DNA of 64,000 bases from Chytriomyces cf. hyalinus JEL632 (GCA_025435555.1 JAIWWG010000063.1:1-64000); one strand, 5' to 3'. Positions 1 through 13,046 are shown, numbered from the stretch's first letter. Notes: generated by a model from the sequence alone, not told the origin. Program-made: numbers and translations.

Positions 1-197
1 TACTGTGCCATCTCGCGTCTGCGCTTAATGTCACTCTCGCTGGGGAACAGGGCGGGTGAGCCGACGGTGAAGATGGCGAGGGCCGTGACAGAAACCTGCA
101 AAAAGGGAGGCCGTGTCAGCCAAAATCTGTGCTACAACACACACAGTCGCCTCCCCACACACGATCAAGTTACCATCACTCCGATAAAACAGCGCAT
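1..197 (-). CDS. Small N-terminally hydrophobic protein, cut by the window edge
   Basis: Reading the minus strand, an ATG at 197 opens a 24-base first exon (MRCFIGVM). A donor GTAACT follows, and the acceptor TTTTTGCAG leads into a second exon starting at base 95. The spliced product begins MRCFIGVMVSVTALAIFT, one hydrophobic segment, and continues into a charged stretch (SDIKRRREMAQ) that runs off the left edge. This single-span plus basic-tail layout is typical of small mitochondrial inner-membrane or assembly proteins, but I cannot name the family. The reading frame was chosen because it joins two open frames across good splice sites; another frame of exon 2 stays open but gives an Arg/His-rich peptide. 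It is divergent from the E2 gene, with only 93 bases between start codons, so the two probably share a promoter. Confidence 0.45.
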
Positions 198-290
198 TCT
201 TTGTCTTTTGGCTGCCGCTGATCATGTGTTGCTTTTCAATCGATCCTTCATAAGAAATATCATTGCAAAAAACAACAATAAATATTCCAC

Positions 291-1375
291 ATGACAGAAT
301 CCACCCAAAGCTCCCTCCTTCTCAGGCGCCAGCTTAAGGGTGAGCCTCTTCTACGGGCGCAACCCCCCCTTACTGATGCATGTCGTTGGCTAACGTTTCT
401 CTTTTAGAGCTTGCCCGCAATCCCGTTCAAGGTATGCACCGCCGCAGCAACAAACCCCGGCAATGTATCTCCACCAACATACTTCTCTATTAATTGCAGG
501 CTTCTCAGCGGGTCTTGTTGACGATTCGAATGTGTACGAATGGGAACTGATGATTATGGGACCCGAAGGCACTCTGTAGTACGTCACATTCGTAATGGGC
601 TCCCTCACTCCTGAATGCAACATGGTCCTTTTCGAAACCCCATCTCTTTCTGTTCAAAGTCCATCCGAAAAACTGCTGGCAAGCAAAAATGCGAAACTGG
701 GTCATTTGAAATATTCCCTAAAAATGGGCGGCGCGTTACTGACGGCGTCGAATCCTTTAACTGGGCCCGCATTCAACCGCACACTCTCCTTTTCTGTCGC
801 TCTTCTCAACCGCCGTTTTTATTTTTCCGGGCTAACCGTTTCGAAACTCATCCACCAAACGCCACAAAAAAAACAAAACAGTGAAGGAGGCTTCTTCAAG
901 GCAAAATTAACATTTCCAACAGTTGCGTTCCTTTTTTTCTTATCCCGGGACTCGTAAAAAACTTGGAATACTGACATGTTCCCCTTATCCCATCGATTTA
1001 ATATTTCCAGGAGTACCCGCTGTTACCCCCCAAAATGAAATTCACAAGCGACCTGTGGCATCCAAACGTATACACAAACGGCGACGTGTGCATCTCCATC
1101 TTGCATCCCCCTGGCGAAGACTCATATGGCTACGAAAGCGCGAGCGAGCGGTGGTTGCCGATTCATACCGTTGAAACGATCGTGTTAAGTGTGATTAGCA
1201 TGCTGAGTAGTCCGAATGATGAGAGTCCCGCGAATTTGGAGGCGGCGAAAGAGTGGTGTGTTCTTTTTTTTTTTTTTTTTATGCTCAGCATTGGATTTTT
1301 CTCTACAGGCGCGAAGACGAAAAGGCATTCAAGAAGCGCGTGCAAAGATGCGTCCGAAGAAGCTTGGAAGATTAA
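291..1375 (+). CDS. Ubiquitin-conjugating enzyme E2, UBE2G1/Ubc7 type
   Basis: This E2 accepts ubiquitin from E1 on a catalytic cysteine and passes it to substrates with RING E3 ligases; the G-type enzymes serve ER-associated degradation and build Lys48 chains. Six exons can be joined: 291-339, 408-about 446, 500-578, 882-921, 1011-1255 and 1309-1375. The protein starts MTESTQSSLLLRRQLKEL, has the HPN motif (WHPNVYTNGDVCISIL) with the active cysteine in DVCIS, and carries the acidic insert after it (HPPGEDSYGYESASERW) that separates UBE2G from other E2s. It ends CVRRSLED. Length (about 167 residues) and end points match UBE2G1 closely. The intron after FPT uses an unusual donor, GTTGCG. The flanking frames FPT|EYPLLPPKMKF support that choice. 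Confidence 0.93.
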
Positions 1376-1811
1376 ACAAAAGATCTTTGAAGATGAAAAG
1401 CGTATCGAAAAGCAAAACAAAAACACAAACGGGCGTCGCTCTGAGGAAAAAACATACACGTGGAGGGGAATTTATGTGGGTGGGTGCATGGAATAAAAAT
1501 GAAAGCAAAAAAAACCAGGCTGTTCTCATGCTGTGCATTGCATCAGCTTATGAAGGGGGTTGTTCCCCTGTGTAATATGCAATGCCCTTTTTATTCGCTT
1601 CTTCTGTCTCATCATCGCCGTCTTCACAATGCCGCTCCTTTTCCAAACGCAACACGCGGTGAACCATCTCCAGCTGCACAAACGGCTGAAACTGAGTTCG
1701 CGTTCTTCTGCATTTCCATCTGCCACACACCACGGCTCCATCGAATCAACCATTTCGTCCTTTTCGAGACATGCGTGCTTTTCGAAAAGAGAAAAATGAG
1801 TTTGGTTTGAT

Positions 1812-2092
1812 TTTGAAAACAAAGTTCTTCCTCAGAAACAGAAATGCGTGCATTTGATATTCTCCGACCATTTCGTTTGTTCATGAATTACCCGGATGAT
1901 CGGGTGATACTTCAGCACCACGTGTTTGTAAGAGGTGGGGAGAATACTAACCATCCCGGACAAAACGAAAATTGAAACACGAGTGCTGAAGTATCACGGA
2001 CCAACCTGGCAGTTCATAAACAAACGGAATGGTCGGAGAATGTGAAATGCACCACATTCTGTTTTTCTGATGGCAAGAACCTATCGTAAAAC
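1812..2092. repeat. Long imperfect inverted repeat (hairpin, arms about 115 bases)
   Basis: The left arm (about 1812-1927) and the reverse complement of the right arm (about 1975-2092) align almost end to end with a few substitutions and small gaps; the unpaired centre is about 47 bases. The best matching core contains TTCTCCGACCATT and GTGATACTTCAGCAC in both arms. It lies between the E2 gene and a small minus-strand gene, with no open frame linking it to either. The layout fits a non-autonomous foldback or MITE-like element, or a transcribed long hairpin. I saw no clear target-site duplication. Confidence 0.75.
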
Positions 2093-2227
2093 TTACCATC
2101 TTGACTTTCTCTTCTCCACTCAGTCCAAAATAAAAAACGCGCGACTGAAGATGCAGTTCCATCAGGCTATGAACAAAGTCATGTCTGCAAGCAAGCTGGA
2201 CGCGAGAAAGTAAGATTTTCTTACACT

Positions 2228-2635
2228 TTACACAACGTTTGCCCGGTCAAAGTCTGCTGCAGTCATTCCAACCAAATCTTCGACAATCCCACCAAACGCT
2301 ACAGCTTCAATCACGCCATTCCCGCATGCGAGCGTCATCTGCGATACAGTCGAGTTCAGCTGTATACCGTCGAAAAATACACAACTCTCACCTGCGAGAA
2401 CATACGTCCCGTCCACCAACAGCCGATCCGCGCAGACATCGTACATGATCCAGACTCCGCACTGTCGGGTTGATGATTCTGCGCCGATGCGGGTGCCACA
2501 TTTGCTACAGATTCGTTTCCTGGAGCCGTTGTGTGTTTGAGTACTGAGTCGCAGTGCGCCTCGTGGCACTCACACCATCCCACGTACGCGTGCTGATAGG
2601 ACGGTGCGCAAGAAGTGCTTGCCGCAGTCAAGCAT
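2228..2635 (-). CDS. Small protein with a CxxC zinc-ribbon-like motif, unidentified
   Basis: The main open frame contains RICSKCGTRIGAE, a further cysteine in RQCGVW, then a strand-rich segment ending VEDLVGMTAADFDRANVV. This pattern (CxxC, later cysteines, and a final motif like AE-LLG-sa-el) loosely recalls the zinc-ribbon/OB fold at the C-terminus of RPA1-type single-strand DNA-binding proteins; that is a guess from motif shape. A plausible first exon begins at ATG 2635 (MLDCGKHFLRTVLSARVRGM) and joins through a donor GTGAGTG. The required intron would be only 30 bases, so the start is uncertain. It could also be a fragment of a larger lost gene. Downstream lies the inverted repeat; upstream is the 3' end of LYS1, about 140 bases away. 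Confidence 0.4.
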
Positions 2636-2776
2636 CTTCCCCGCCTTTTGCCCGATTTGAGTGGCTGATTGATTTATTTACTGGATATATTTACTGATTC
2701 CTTTTAACAAGTCTTGCGAACAATGACAATCACCAATTTTATTTTCCCACTCCAAGTCCAACCAATAATTTCGTTC

Positions 2777-4352
<1,576 letters not shown>

Positions 4353-4550
4353 TATATTATTTGCGATTATTTTCCTTTCTTTTTTTTGATCTCTTTTTCT
4401 GTGATTCACGTTCCGGAAGTTGCCTCAGAATGAATCACCTTTTACTGGCAAACAAAAAAGAGTTTCTAAAAAGAGAAGAAGAAGAAGATAAATAAAAAGG
4501 AATACTCCGCGCTTTTTTTCTTTTATTTTGAAAATAACTAAATCCGTAAA

Positions 4551-6048
4551 ATGGAGGCCCAAGTCGCTGAACTGTTCTCGTTCCTGTCAGACTCACGAGA
4601 AGACGTACGACCTACATGCACCTACACAGCACACATCCCCTATATCTAACACTGCGTCTCTCGTTATCCAGCTGCGCAAGCTTGCCGCAGAGAACTGCGC
4701 CGGCATCAGCAAGTCGACAGACCTACAGCCGCTGTTTGGCATGAACGACGGCGCCGCTGTCAAGAAGCTGATGGAAATGATTGGAGACCATCCAGTTGAG
4801 TTTGGGAGCCATGTCAGCTGCCGGTCCGTCTCTGATCGCAAAACCCATCAACAACAACAACAACACAGATGATTGCCCACGACGCCGTCACTGCAATGGT
4901 CAACCTCTCAACAAACAAGGACCTAATCAAACACTTCAACAACGATGCATTCATTGCATCTCTCGTGCTTTCGATCATCATGCCGGGATCGTTCCTCGCG
5001 GATCTTTGCTGCATGCTCCTCAACAACCTGACAAAGGAGGAAGAGATTGCATTGAAATTGGTTCCCGAAGTCGACGAAAAGGAGGAAGAAGAAAAGTTTA
5101 AGCTTCGCATGAACCCATCCTTGTTGGCGGAACGACTTGCCGACGCCAGCTTAACGGAGGGCGAAAAGAGCGAAAGTACCAGCAAAAAGCAGCGCAGAAG
5201 AACACCCTATCTCGATAACTTGCTCGAAGTCTTTGTTCCCGTCTCTGAAACCGTGCCAGCTTCTTCTTCATCGACAGAAGATGTGGATGAGCAACCCAAG
5301 GCAAAGCCCACTTACAATTTCCTTGCGGGAGTGTTTGCAAACGTCAGTATGGCTCCAGGAGGTGCCAAAGCGCTTCGGTCTCGCTCGAATGTGGATAATG
5401 TCATTCGTTTGGCAAAGTTGCTTCCCTTCATCAACCACGAAGGCGGATGGGACAGCATTCGTCGCGGGGGATGCATGTCTGCCGTTAAGAACTGTTGCTT
5501 TGACGTTCAGGACGAAACTACTGGTGGACTATTGCTCAGCGCGGAGTTGAATTTGGTTCCTTATATTCTGCTCCCACTCTGTGGACCCCACGACTTTGAC
5601 GATGAGGTGATTTTTTGATACCAAGTACAGTCACCGCAAAATCTTGAACAACTTCTGATTTCGAATGCATTTACAGGACATTGATTCACTTCCTGAAGAT
5701 CTTCAGTTACTGGAACCCACAAAGACCCGTGAACCCGTTATCCACTTTCGCCTGATTCTCGTTGAAGTTCTTTTGTTGCTCACCTCATCTCGACCCGGGC
5801 GACACCATCTGCGCGACTTGAAAGTATACAACGTGGTTCGAGCATTGCATTTGGGAGAAAAAGACGAAGAAGTGATTGATCGTATCGAACGAATCGTGAC
5901 AATGGTGATGGGAGACGAAGAGGCTGAAAAGGCGGCCGCTGCAGAAGAAGTGGCCGTCACGAAAGCCAAGAAGAAGCCCGCAGTGTTGCAAGTGGTGGAC
6001 GATGATTCGGATGTTGAAGAAGGTCCAGTGATTGAGGAGATTGTTTAA
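4551..6048 (+). CDS. HGH1: HGH1 homologue, eEF2-folding chaperone adaptor
   Basis: HGH1 is an armadillo/HEAT-like cytosolic protein that, in yeast, helps TRiC/CCT fold translation elongation factor 2. The start at 4551 gives MEAQVAELFSFLSDSRED. A spliced exon adds LRKLAAENCAGIS. The large exon from 4869 carries HDAVTAMVNLS, LCCMLLNNLTKEE and the DUF383 core (YNFLAGVFANVSMAPGGAKA). The next segment contains RGGCMSAVKNCCFDV. The last exon holds the DUF384 part (LILVEVLLLLTSSRPGR, REPVIHFR) and an acidic Lys/Glu-rich tail, ending at TAA 6048. An acidic and basic insert (EKEEEEKFK, SKKQRRRTPYLDN) separates the repeat blocks, as in other members. Introns are short; one donor is GTTGAG. Confidence 0.92.
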
Positions 6049-6133
6049 ACTCCAAAAAGAAGAATAAAAAGTGATCTGCTGTTCGTTACTTAAGCTCTGC
6101 TCTTTCCACGGGTTATTTTTTTATTAAATCACA

Positions 6134-7874
6134 TTACAAGGGCGAGACGGCTTTTACACTGCCCACACCAGAATCTACACATGAATCAGCTGAAGAAACT
6201 GTCGATACTCGCATCTTTCGAGTGTACCTCCGCGTGGAAGTGGGTACACTTCCCAAACCATCCAAACTTGTGCTGCTCCCAGCACTGTCCAAGATCACTG
6301 AACTTGCGCGAGTGGCACTCCTGAAAGTAGCAATGGACACCATCGGAGGTCGAACTAGAGGTGGTGAAGGTACGAAAGGTTTGTGCGTGTCGGGAAAACG
6401 AGGGTTCGACATTGTTTCCACCAATGGTTCAAGCAGGATTCCGTTTCGCAAGGATGCGGAGATTTTTCTGAGGTTTCCAGAGGGCTTTAGAGCTTGCGCG
6501 GGTGTTTCAGAAATATTGTTTCGAAACGCGTTCGGTGGAACTATTGCCCGCGAAGATGTTGATGCTTGTGTTGAGGTTGCTGCGCTGCTCCGTGACTGAC
6601 GCGAGGGAATGGAAACACGCGCATTTGATGCTGGCGGTTGATACGGCAGTTGAGGCGGTGGTTCCGCGTGCGGCCGCGCCGACTGAAACTCGCTGCAGAA
6701 ACTCGAGTCAAGTTCAAGCATTTCCAACTCTTTCTTCAACTGATTGATTTCGTCATTGGGAATAAATGATGCCGAGTTCATCTCTTCTCCGCATTGTTGA
6801 TAGAGAGGTTGCGCTTGCTCGCTCAATGATCCCGGGAGAGGAAGATGCAGATCGTTGTATCCCCGACTGTCTGAGGGGCTACATTTCGACTGGCGAATCA
6901 AACTTGAGCTGAAACGTTCCAATTTCACTCACAATCAAATCTACGAACCTCCAAAGCATCTTTCACGCGCTGCAAGTCGTTGACGGACGGTTTCTGGACG
7001 CTTCCCAGCTTTTCAGCCCTGTAAAAAAGTCGAGTTGAGAACACGAACCTAAGCATTTGTCCAAACAAGATTCATTTACATGGTCCTCAGCCCCCTCTCC
7101 TCATCAAGGGACTCATGTAGGCGGTCAATATCGCCCAAAAGTCCATCTCGCTCTTCCAAAACTGCAGATTTCAGTTCTTGAATCACTTGAGGTAGCTGCA
7201 CATAATCGACGTATTGCTGAATTCCGAGCAGTTTCAGTAGATTTACGAGCGTTTGATGTCCAGCCGTGTTGTTTGGTAATGTTCGGCGCACGTGGCCTCC
7301 TCCGTTTAAGCGAACGTAATCCACTGGAGGGAAGGGCGGTTATTACGGGAAGTGACTATTTGTGAGCGTTATTGAATGCGTACCGACACTGTGGTCGGCA
7401 TCGGTCAATGCGACTGCATCGCCCTTCTGTTGGACAAACAGCATTAGCAACAAGTAGGAGCAAGGTTGAAAATACATCAGTAAACCAGTTCCAGATTGCT
7501 CAGCAAAAGATGTATTCGCTGATTCAACGCGTTCCATTGAAACGAAGAATAAGACAGCAATGGGTCCACTTGACCGCTGCCACTTTCCACCATCTTTTCC
7601 CCAAAAAGAAGCAATTAACCAATCTCGCAACAAACAACAAAAATTGACATAAGCAAACCAGCTGTGTCTCGTTATGATACTCGCTCGCAATCTGCGCAAG
7701 CATTTCCGCCTCGTTTCTCAGTTCCGAAACTTGCTCCGTCACAACTTCACCGAGGAGACGCTTCATCTCGTCCCGTTCCGATACCGGAACCCGCTCCAGA
7801 ATCTTGGACAAGACCGGCGGCGTCAGTGCCGTTCCAAAGGGCTTCGTCGTATGTGTGAGTCGGTCTTTGAACAT
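6134..7874 (-). CDS. CCDC24-like coiled-coil protein
   Basis: The first exon from ATG 7874 contains ILERVPVSERDEMKRLLGEV followed by SELRNEAEMLAQI. This mirrors the N-terminus of animal CCDC24 (hVP-RER-e-KRiLGEa, sLELRaEvaML). A middle exon has YVDYVQLPQVIQELK then LGDIDRLHESLDEE, matching the CCDC24 helical pair near residues 150-190. The large last exon (6134 to about 6928) is Ser/Thr/Pro-rich and disordered apart from a short coil (DEINQLKKELEMLELD). Human CCDC24 is also about 300 residues with a low-complexity tail. The role is unknown; orthologues occur in ciliated lineages, so a flagellar role is inferred. The start lies only 31 bases after the stop of the HIT-domain gene on the same strand. 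Confidence 0.68.
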
Positions 7875-7905
7875 TTCGTGAATATCTGACAATTACACAC
7901 CGTTT

Positions 7906-8573
7906 TTATTTCAAAGACGCTGCTACTTGATCTATCGACACGAACCCAAACCTGATCATTACTTGCCGAAGCCAGGATGTTGTTGGACGGATTGGTGCGC
8001 TGGTGACGTGGCAGTGCAGATGGTTGATTGAGTTGAGCGGCGGTCGTTGGAACCCGATCGCGAACGATGCGTCACTTGCTGAGAGGCAGTTTCTTTCTCT
8101 GAAGCCAGCGATTTGCGTCTCAGCGACGTGATTCATTTTGGACACTGTTCAAGTTGATCAGAAGTACGATCATATGAGGCATCCACTTTGTAACTAACAC
8201 AGCCCTCGGTGCTCCTCAGTCAGCACATTACAATCTCGAATGTGGTTCTTTGGGCATATCAGCACATGGAGATCGGCCACAGGAGATATGTCTGCGAATG
8301 CAATGACTTCTTCGTCCTGCGAAATTCACGCGCATTGATCACGTCAGGTGCCTTGAGGACCACGAGAGAGAGCCGGCTTCAAGACACCGTACATACCTCG
8401 TACAGTATAGTTGCAGGCACCTCTTTCCGGATGATCTGCGAAGATAGCTCTGAGTGCGCTCTCATCAACTGCCAGGCACTAACCTTGCAGAAGATACAAG
8501 GTCTCCTGAAGAAAGCAAATAGGACGCCCGCCGCAAGGGCAACTCCGATCGGTGCAACACTCACAATACTCAT
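7906..8573 (-). CDS. HINT3-like HIT-domain nucleotide hydrolase with an N-terminal hydrophobic segment
   Basis: HIT proteins hydrolyse or transfer nucleoside monophosphates through a histidine triad. Four small exons join. ATG 8573 gives MSIVSVAPIGVALAAGVLFA, a likely membrane anchor or signal, then RRPCIFCK, the family's N-terminal CxFC. The next exons give DEEVIAFADISPVADLHVLI and CPKNHIRDC. The last exon has IGFQRPPLNSINHLHCHV, in which HLHCHV is the catalytic histidine triad. It ends at 7906. The GFxxPP segment before the triad is characteristic of the HINT3/aprataxin-like branch. An N-terminal hydrophobic stretch is not usual for HINT3. The gene lies 26 bases downstream of the RAD7 stop and 31 bases upstream of CCDC24, all on the minus strand. 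Confidence 0.85.
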
Positions 8574-8599
8574 GACTTTTTTCAAAAACAACCCAATTC

Positions 8600-10875
8600 T
8601 CAATCAAACTCGTTCCCAAGCACACGAATCAACTCGCCTTCCGCATTCGAAAACCGCTTCACAAGACTAAACTCCGTCAACCGGTTACACCCAAACACTT
8701 TCACGCTCTTCAACAACGAGCATTTGCCAACCATCCGTTCAAACAACGCGTCGTCAAAGTTGCGGATCCAGGATAGATCCAGCTCCGTCACAAGTGGGCA
8801 GCCATCCACAATGGCGTTCAGCGCGTATTCGGTCAAATCATCCAGACCGTTCAGAATCAACCGTCGCAAGCTTGCGCCGTGATGAGAGATGAGCGAAGTG
8901 ATGGTGCTGTCGGTGAGGTTGTATAGGCGGTTCAAGTCAATCGATTTTAACGGTGCTGCGGACATTGTGGTGGTGTTGAGGTATGCTAGCATGCCGTCAT
9001 CTGTGACTTGCTCGTTGTTTCTGAGAGAGAGGTGCTCCAGATTGGGGCAGTAATTGCAAATCCCCTCTGTAAGCAGCCTATCAGTCATGTTGGGAAACCT
9101 GCACATCACACCTCAGTAATGACGGATGAATGATTCACGAAAGAATAAAACAAAATACCCGTTAAACGACAGCTTCGTCAGCCCATTCCCAACTTCTTTC
9201 AAGATGCCAATCAGATCATCATCCGACACAGAACCCATTTCAATCAGCTCCAGTGTTTTCAACCCCTTCATCTTTCCAAGAATCTGAACAACGCCTTCAC
9301 CGCCAGCAACATTGCAATGGCTGAGACTCAAGCTCTGGAGCGAGGTTGTGCATGTCTCTGCAAGCGCTTGGATCCCTTTCATACCCAGTTTGGAAGTGTT
9401 TTCCAGGAACAGGTCTTCGAGACTTTTCGAAATTGGGCTCCGGAACAGCGTTTCGAATGCATTGTCAGTGACCAGAAATGCGCCTTTTATGGTCAATGAT
9501 CTGATGCTTTGGCAGTGTGTTGCGAGATTCAGAATGACGGCATCTGGAAATGCAAAATAATATGATCAGTTGCTGAGTTACTCAATCACTCGGATTTTAC
9601 CAGTCATTTGCCCACAGTCCGCCAAATGCAGCACCTGAACATTTGGACACATGAATATGATTTGGTTGAACGAGTCTGGCTTGAGTTCTGATGGTGCGCT
9701 TGTCAGTAAAGTTTTCGAAAAATGAGTGTCACTCACTTGCACAGTCAAACAGTTCAACGCGCTTTTCTTCGGGTCCAATAAACAGCTTGATGGTATCAGG
9801 ACTGATTATGCGCCGTCGAGACAGGATGCGCGAGATGGACCGCTTGACATCGTCTGGGATATCGCCAAACTGACAGCAAAGTTTGAAAAGAAGGCAACAG
9901 ACAAAAACATTCTTAACTCACAGCTTCGACACTATCGATATTATCGGCAATCAATTTGATGCACATGTCTTTTAGCGACACAATCTGACCAAAGGCAACG
10001 TCATCCACGAGGGCAGATCGCTTGCGCGCAATTTTCTTGGATCCCGTACCGCCAGCACCCTTATTCGCGCCTCTTGGAATAGTCAAGCAGGCCCCACAAG
10101 TGTCTTCTCCTTCTGCATCCGGAATGAATTTACGAAGACAGCGTTGACAGAACTTGACCAACGAATCCCTGTCAGCGCCAGATCGCTTAGAGTATCCAGA
10201 TCGCCCAGTCGACTCGCCCAATCGGTCATTGTCATTCTCGCTGTCAGAGTCTTTGTTTTTCTTTGGCTTCTTTTTGGCGGCGGCGGCAGCTTTCTTTGCA
10301 GCGGCGGCCGTTGTGGATTGCTTCTTTCGCGTGGTTGGAACGGGTTCGGCGGTGACGTCTGCTGCTTCTGCGACTGTAATGGATGGCTCTGCTTCAGCCT
10401 TGCGCTTGCGAGAAGTTGTTTTTTTCGGAGCGGCTGTTGATGCTTCGTACGTGAGAAGATCGAGTGGATTTGGATTTACAGTACTGGGTGGGCCTCCAGC
10501 CTGTGAATTCGAAGCAGTGTCTTCTCCATCGAGAGGCTGTGGCTGAGTCGGTTCCTGAGCGTCAGGATCTGCATTCACTGCCTCGGCACTCGGACCAGCA
10601 TAACCGCCAGCATCCGCATCATTCCCACCGGCATTCGCATTTGCATCTGGAAGCCGTGCGTATGGATTGAGTCTCCCCGTGTTAATACCTCGCTCACGCA
10701 GGAACGACGACAGCGCCGAAGTGGGTCCGCTGTGAGGTCATTAGTTCAAAACACTCGGCAGGAGGACAGCATGAATGCATGCATACCTGATCCCACGACC
10801 CCCCTCTCCGCCTGGGCTGTTGTTGTTTGTGTTGTTTGCGTTGCGGTTCCAAGCACGTCTGCTGGACTGGCTCAT
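8600..10875 (-). CDS. RAD7: RAD7-type nucleotide-excision repair protein
   Basis: RAD7, with RAD16, recognises UV lesions in non-transcribed DNA and is part of a cullin E3 ligase. The start at 10875 gives MSQSSRRAWNRN, a Gly/Asn-rich head, then SGPTSALSSFLRERGIN, the hallmark RAD7/Rhp7 N-terminal motif. A long disordered, Lys/Ala-rich region follows (KKAAAAAKKKPKKN). Next comes a zinc-ribbon (FCQRCLRKF plus DTCGACLT), then leucine-rich repeats across several exons (for example LEDLFLENTSKLGMKGIQAL, VLHLADCGQMT, LVTELDLSWIRNFDDALFE). It ends ELIRVLGNEFD at 8600. Length and order match the fungal family. The lysine-rich part is probably a nuclear localisation region. Confidence 0.9.
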
Positions 10876-11010
10876 TTGATTTTAAAAGATGACAAATACT
10901 TTACAACACAAACCGACTTCTTCACGATCCCATTGTCTAGACACGGCATTGTCCGGAACAATTAACAATGCCCAGCAACAGAGATTAAACGCGTAAATCT
11001 TGCTCGGAAA

Positions 11011-12782
11011 ATGAAGCTGGCCTTTCTTGCACTCGTTGCTACCAAGTTGACCGGTGACCCTTGCCTCCAACACAACAAGGATCACAACAACGTCCCATGT
11101 CTAACCCCACCAACCCACTCCAAAACAGTTGCTACCTTGTACGAACCCGCAGACGGCAAGATCATTTTTGGCGCGTGGGTCGAGACCGAAGCCGCTTCAA
11201 CCGTTGGACCCATCACACTCGGCGGCGACACGCCCTCAGCCTTCAACACGCGTCTGGGCCAGAATGCCGGCGTGTTTCACATGTCCCAGTCCATCCCGCT
11301 TGCAATCTCGCCGTTTGACCAGACGCAGCAAACTGCGCCTTTGAACTTGCTCGAGACTACAAAGACGGGTGTGTGCTTTTTGTTGCTGTTTATGAACATT
11401 TGCTAACCAAATTATCTCCCATGAAGATGCGATTTTGTTTTTGACGATTTACCCGTCACAAACTGGGCCAACCCCTTACGACCTCATTACCGACAGAGAT
11501 CTGCAATTGCTCGCTTGGCAGCTTGGTAACGTTACCGACCCAACGCTCTCTGGCAGAAGAGTTCTGCTCAGGTTTGGGATATCTTATTTTACAAGAAGAA
11601 TGAAGCTTGACGCTGCTTTTTGGAATATAGATTCGGTCCTGAAATGAATGGAAACTGGTTTGCTTACGGCGAGCAACCGACTCGCTACGTGGCAGGTGTG
11701 CATTTTTCGCAAAATGAAAAAGCACATTGATTTGTTTTTCTCAAATTTCCTGCGCCTTTATTTCAGAGTACCGCCGCTTGGTAAACGCCATCCGCGCCGT
11801 GACAAAGCGAGTATCCTTCGTATGGTCCCCAAACGCCGGAAACAATTACCCGTTCGGCGTGACCAGGGTCGCCGATGCCGAACTTGCCGCGCTCGACACA
11901 AACAAAGACGGAGTCTTTGACAGCGAGGATGATCCATTTTCTCCATACTGGCCTGGAGAAGAATACGTTGATTGGGTTGGAACTTCTTTGTATTGGAAGG
12001 GCGATGCTGCTACAGGGTTCCCGACAAAAGACAACTCGAGAACTCCGGCAGGCTTCTTTGAACTGATTCTTCAAGGAAGTGAAAGTTTGGCTGTAAGCAG
12101 GGCTTACCCATTTTATACTCAGTATGCCGAACGGTACAAGAAGCCTCTTGTGGTGAGGGTTTCACTCAATGTGGCGAGCAATGATGAAATCCTATTGTGT
12201 TCTGCAGATGTCAGAGGGGGGCGCCGCGTTTGCCCTGTACCAAGACGGCCCGACTGCAACAGTACGACTTCCAGTAAACGCGGGGCAATTGGCGATCCAA
12301 CAATCGTTTTGGCGGTCCTACTTGAACACGACTTTACTCAGGCAATTCCCACGGGCTAAAATGTTCATCAACTTTGAGCACCAGAAAGTGCATGGTTCGT
12401 GTATATTGATTCTTGCTTGGTCTCTCTTATAGTGATATTTTATTCTTACAACAACCCAGAGGACCCTATTGCCGGTGGAACTCGTGGAATCACGCGAGAC
12501 TACCGAATCACATTTGATTCCGCCGTGCTCGCAGGTTTGAAAACCGATTTGGCAGCGTTAGGCGCCATAGTCCAATGGGCCGGGCCATACATTGCTGGAT
12601 ATGACTGGTTGACTGGTTCTGGCGGTCCAAACACTGCAACCGCCTCTGCCGCCACGAGTGCGCCGGTCAAGACTGACGGCCCGCCTGCAACTACGGTTGC
12701 TGTTACCACTTCAAAGAGCGATGCGATACGTTCTGTGACCACAGTGCTTGTGTTTGGTGTCTGGCTGGCTCTTGTTTTTTGA
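11011..12782 (+). CDS. GH26-like secreted glycoside hydrolase, probably GPI-anchored
   Basis: The predicted product starts MKLAFLALVATKLTG, a signal peptide. An open exon then carries TVATLYEPADGKIIFGAWVE, and later exons carry RVLLRFGPEMNGNWFAYGEQ, where the Glu in GPEMNG fits the GH26 acid/base. VSFVWSPNAGN and YVDWVGTSLYWKG follow. Near the end FINFEHQK holds a possible nucleophile Glu. The last exon ends with a Thr/Ala-rich linker and a hydrophobic tail (TTVLVFGVWLALVF), typical of a GPI-anchor signal. GH26 enzymes mostly cut beta-mannans or beta-1,3-xylans; the substrate cannot be told here. A calcium-loop-like DTNKDGVFDSEDD lies between the catalytic parts. At least five short introns. 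Confidence 0.82.
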
Positions 12783-13046
12783 AATGGTTTTCAGCTTGTT
12801 TTCCTGTTTATGGTCTTTTCGGCTGAGCCAGTTTAACTTGATGAATCAATGAAGAAAAGCACATCAATGTCAGCCAGGAGTGTTCACGTACAACTGATCC
12901 GGCAATTCAGCGCGCACTTTCGCATATGACCACTGCTCAATTATGGACCAAGCAAAGTGAACAGCACGTTTTACAGCATGGGTTTAATAAGCAAAACACG
13001 TCCACCAAAACAATACACATAAACCACAAAAAACAAAAACAAAAGA

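Noticed and set aside
1216-1575. Lys-rich frame overlapping the E2 3' end
   Set aside because: Shifted frame of the last UBE2G1 exon and its 3' untranslated sequence.
7524-7892. Longer CCDC24 start using codons before 7874
   Set aside because: The extension begins with TTG inside a sequence that reads as spacer after the HIT stop; ATG 7874 gives the conserved N-terminus.
10144-10546. Plus-strand frames rich in Phe, Leu and Ser
   Set aside because: Antisense of the Lys/Ala-rich part of RAD7.
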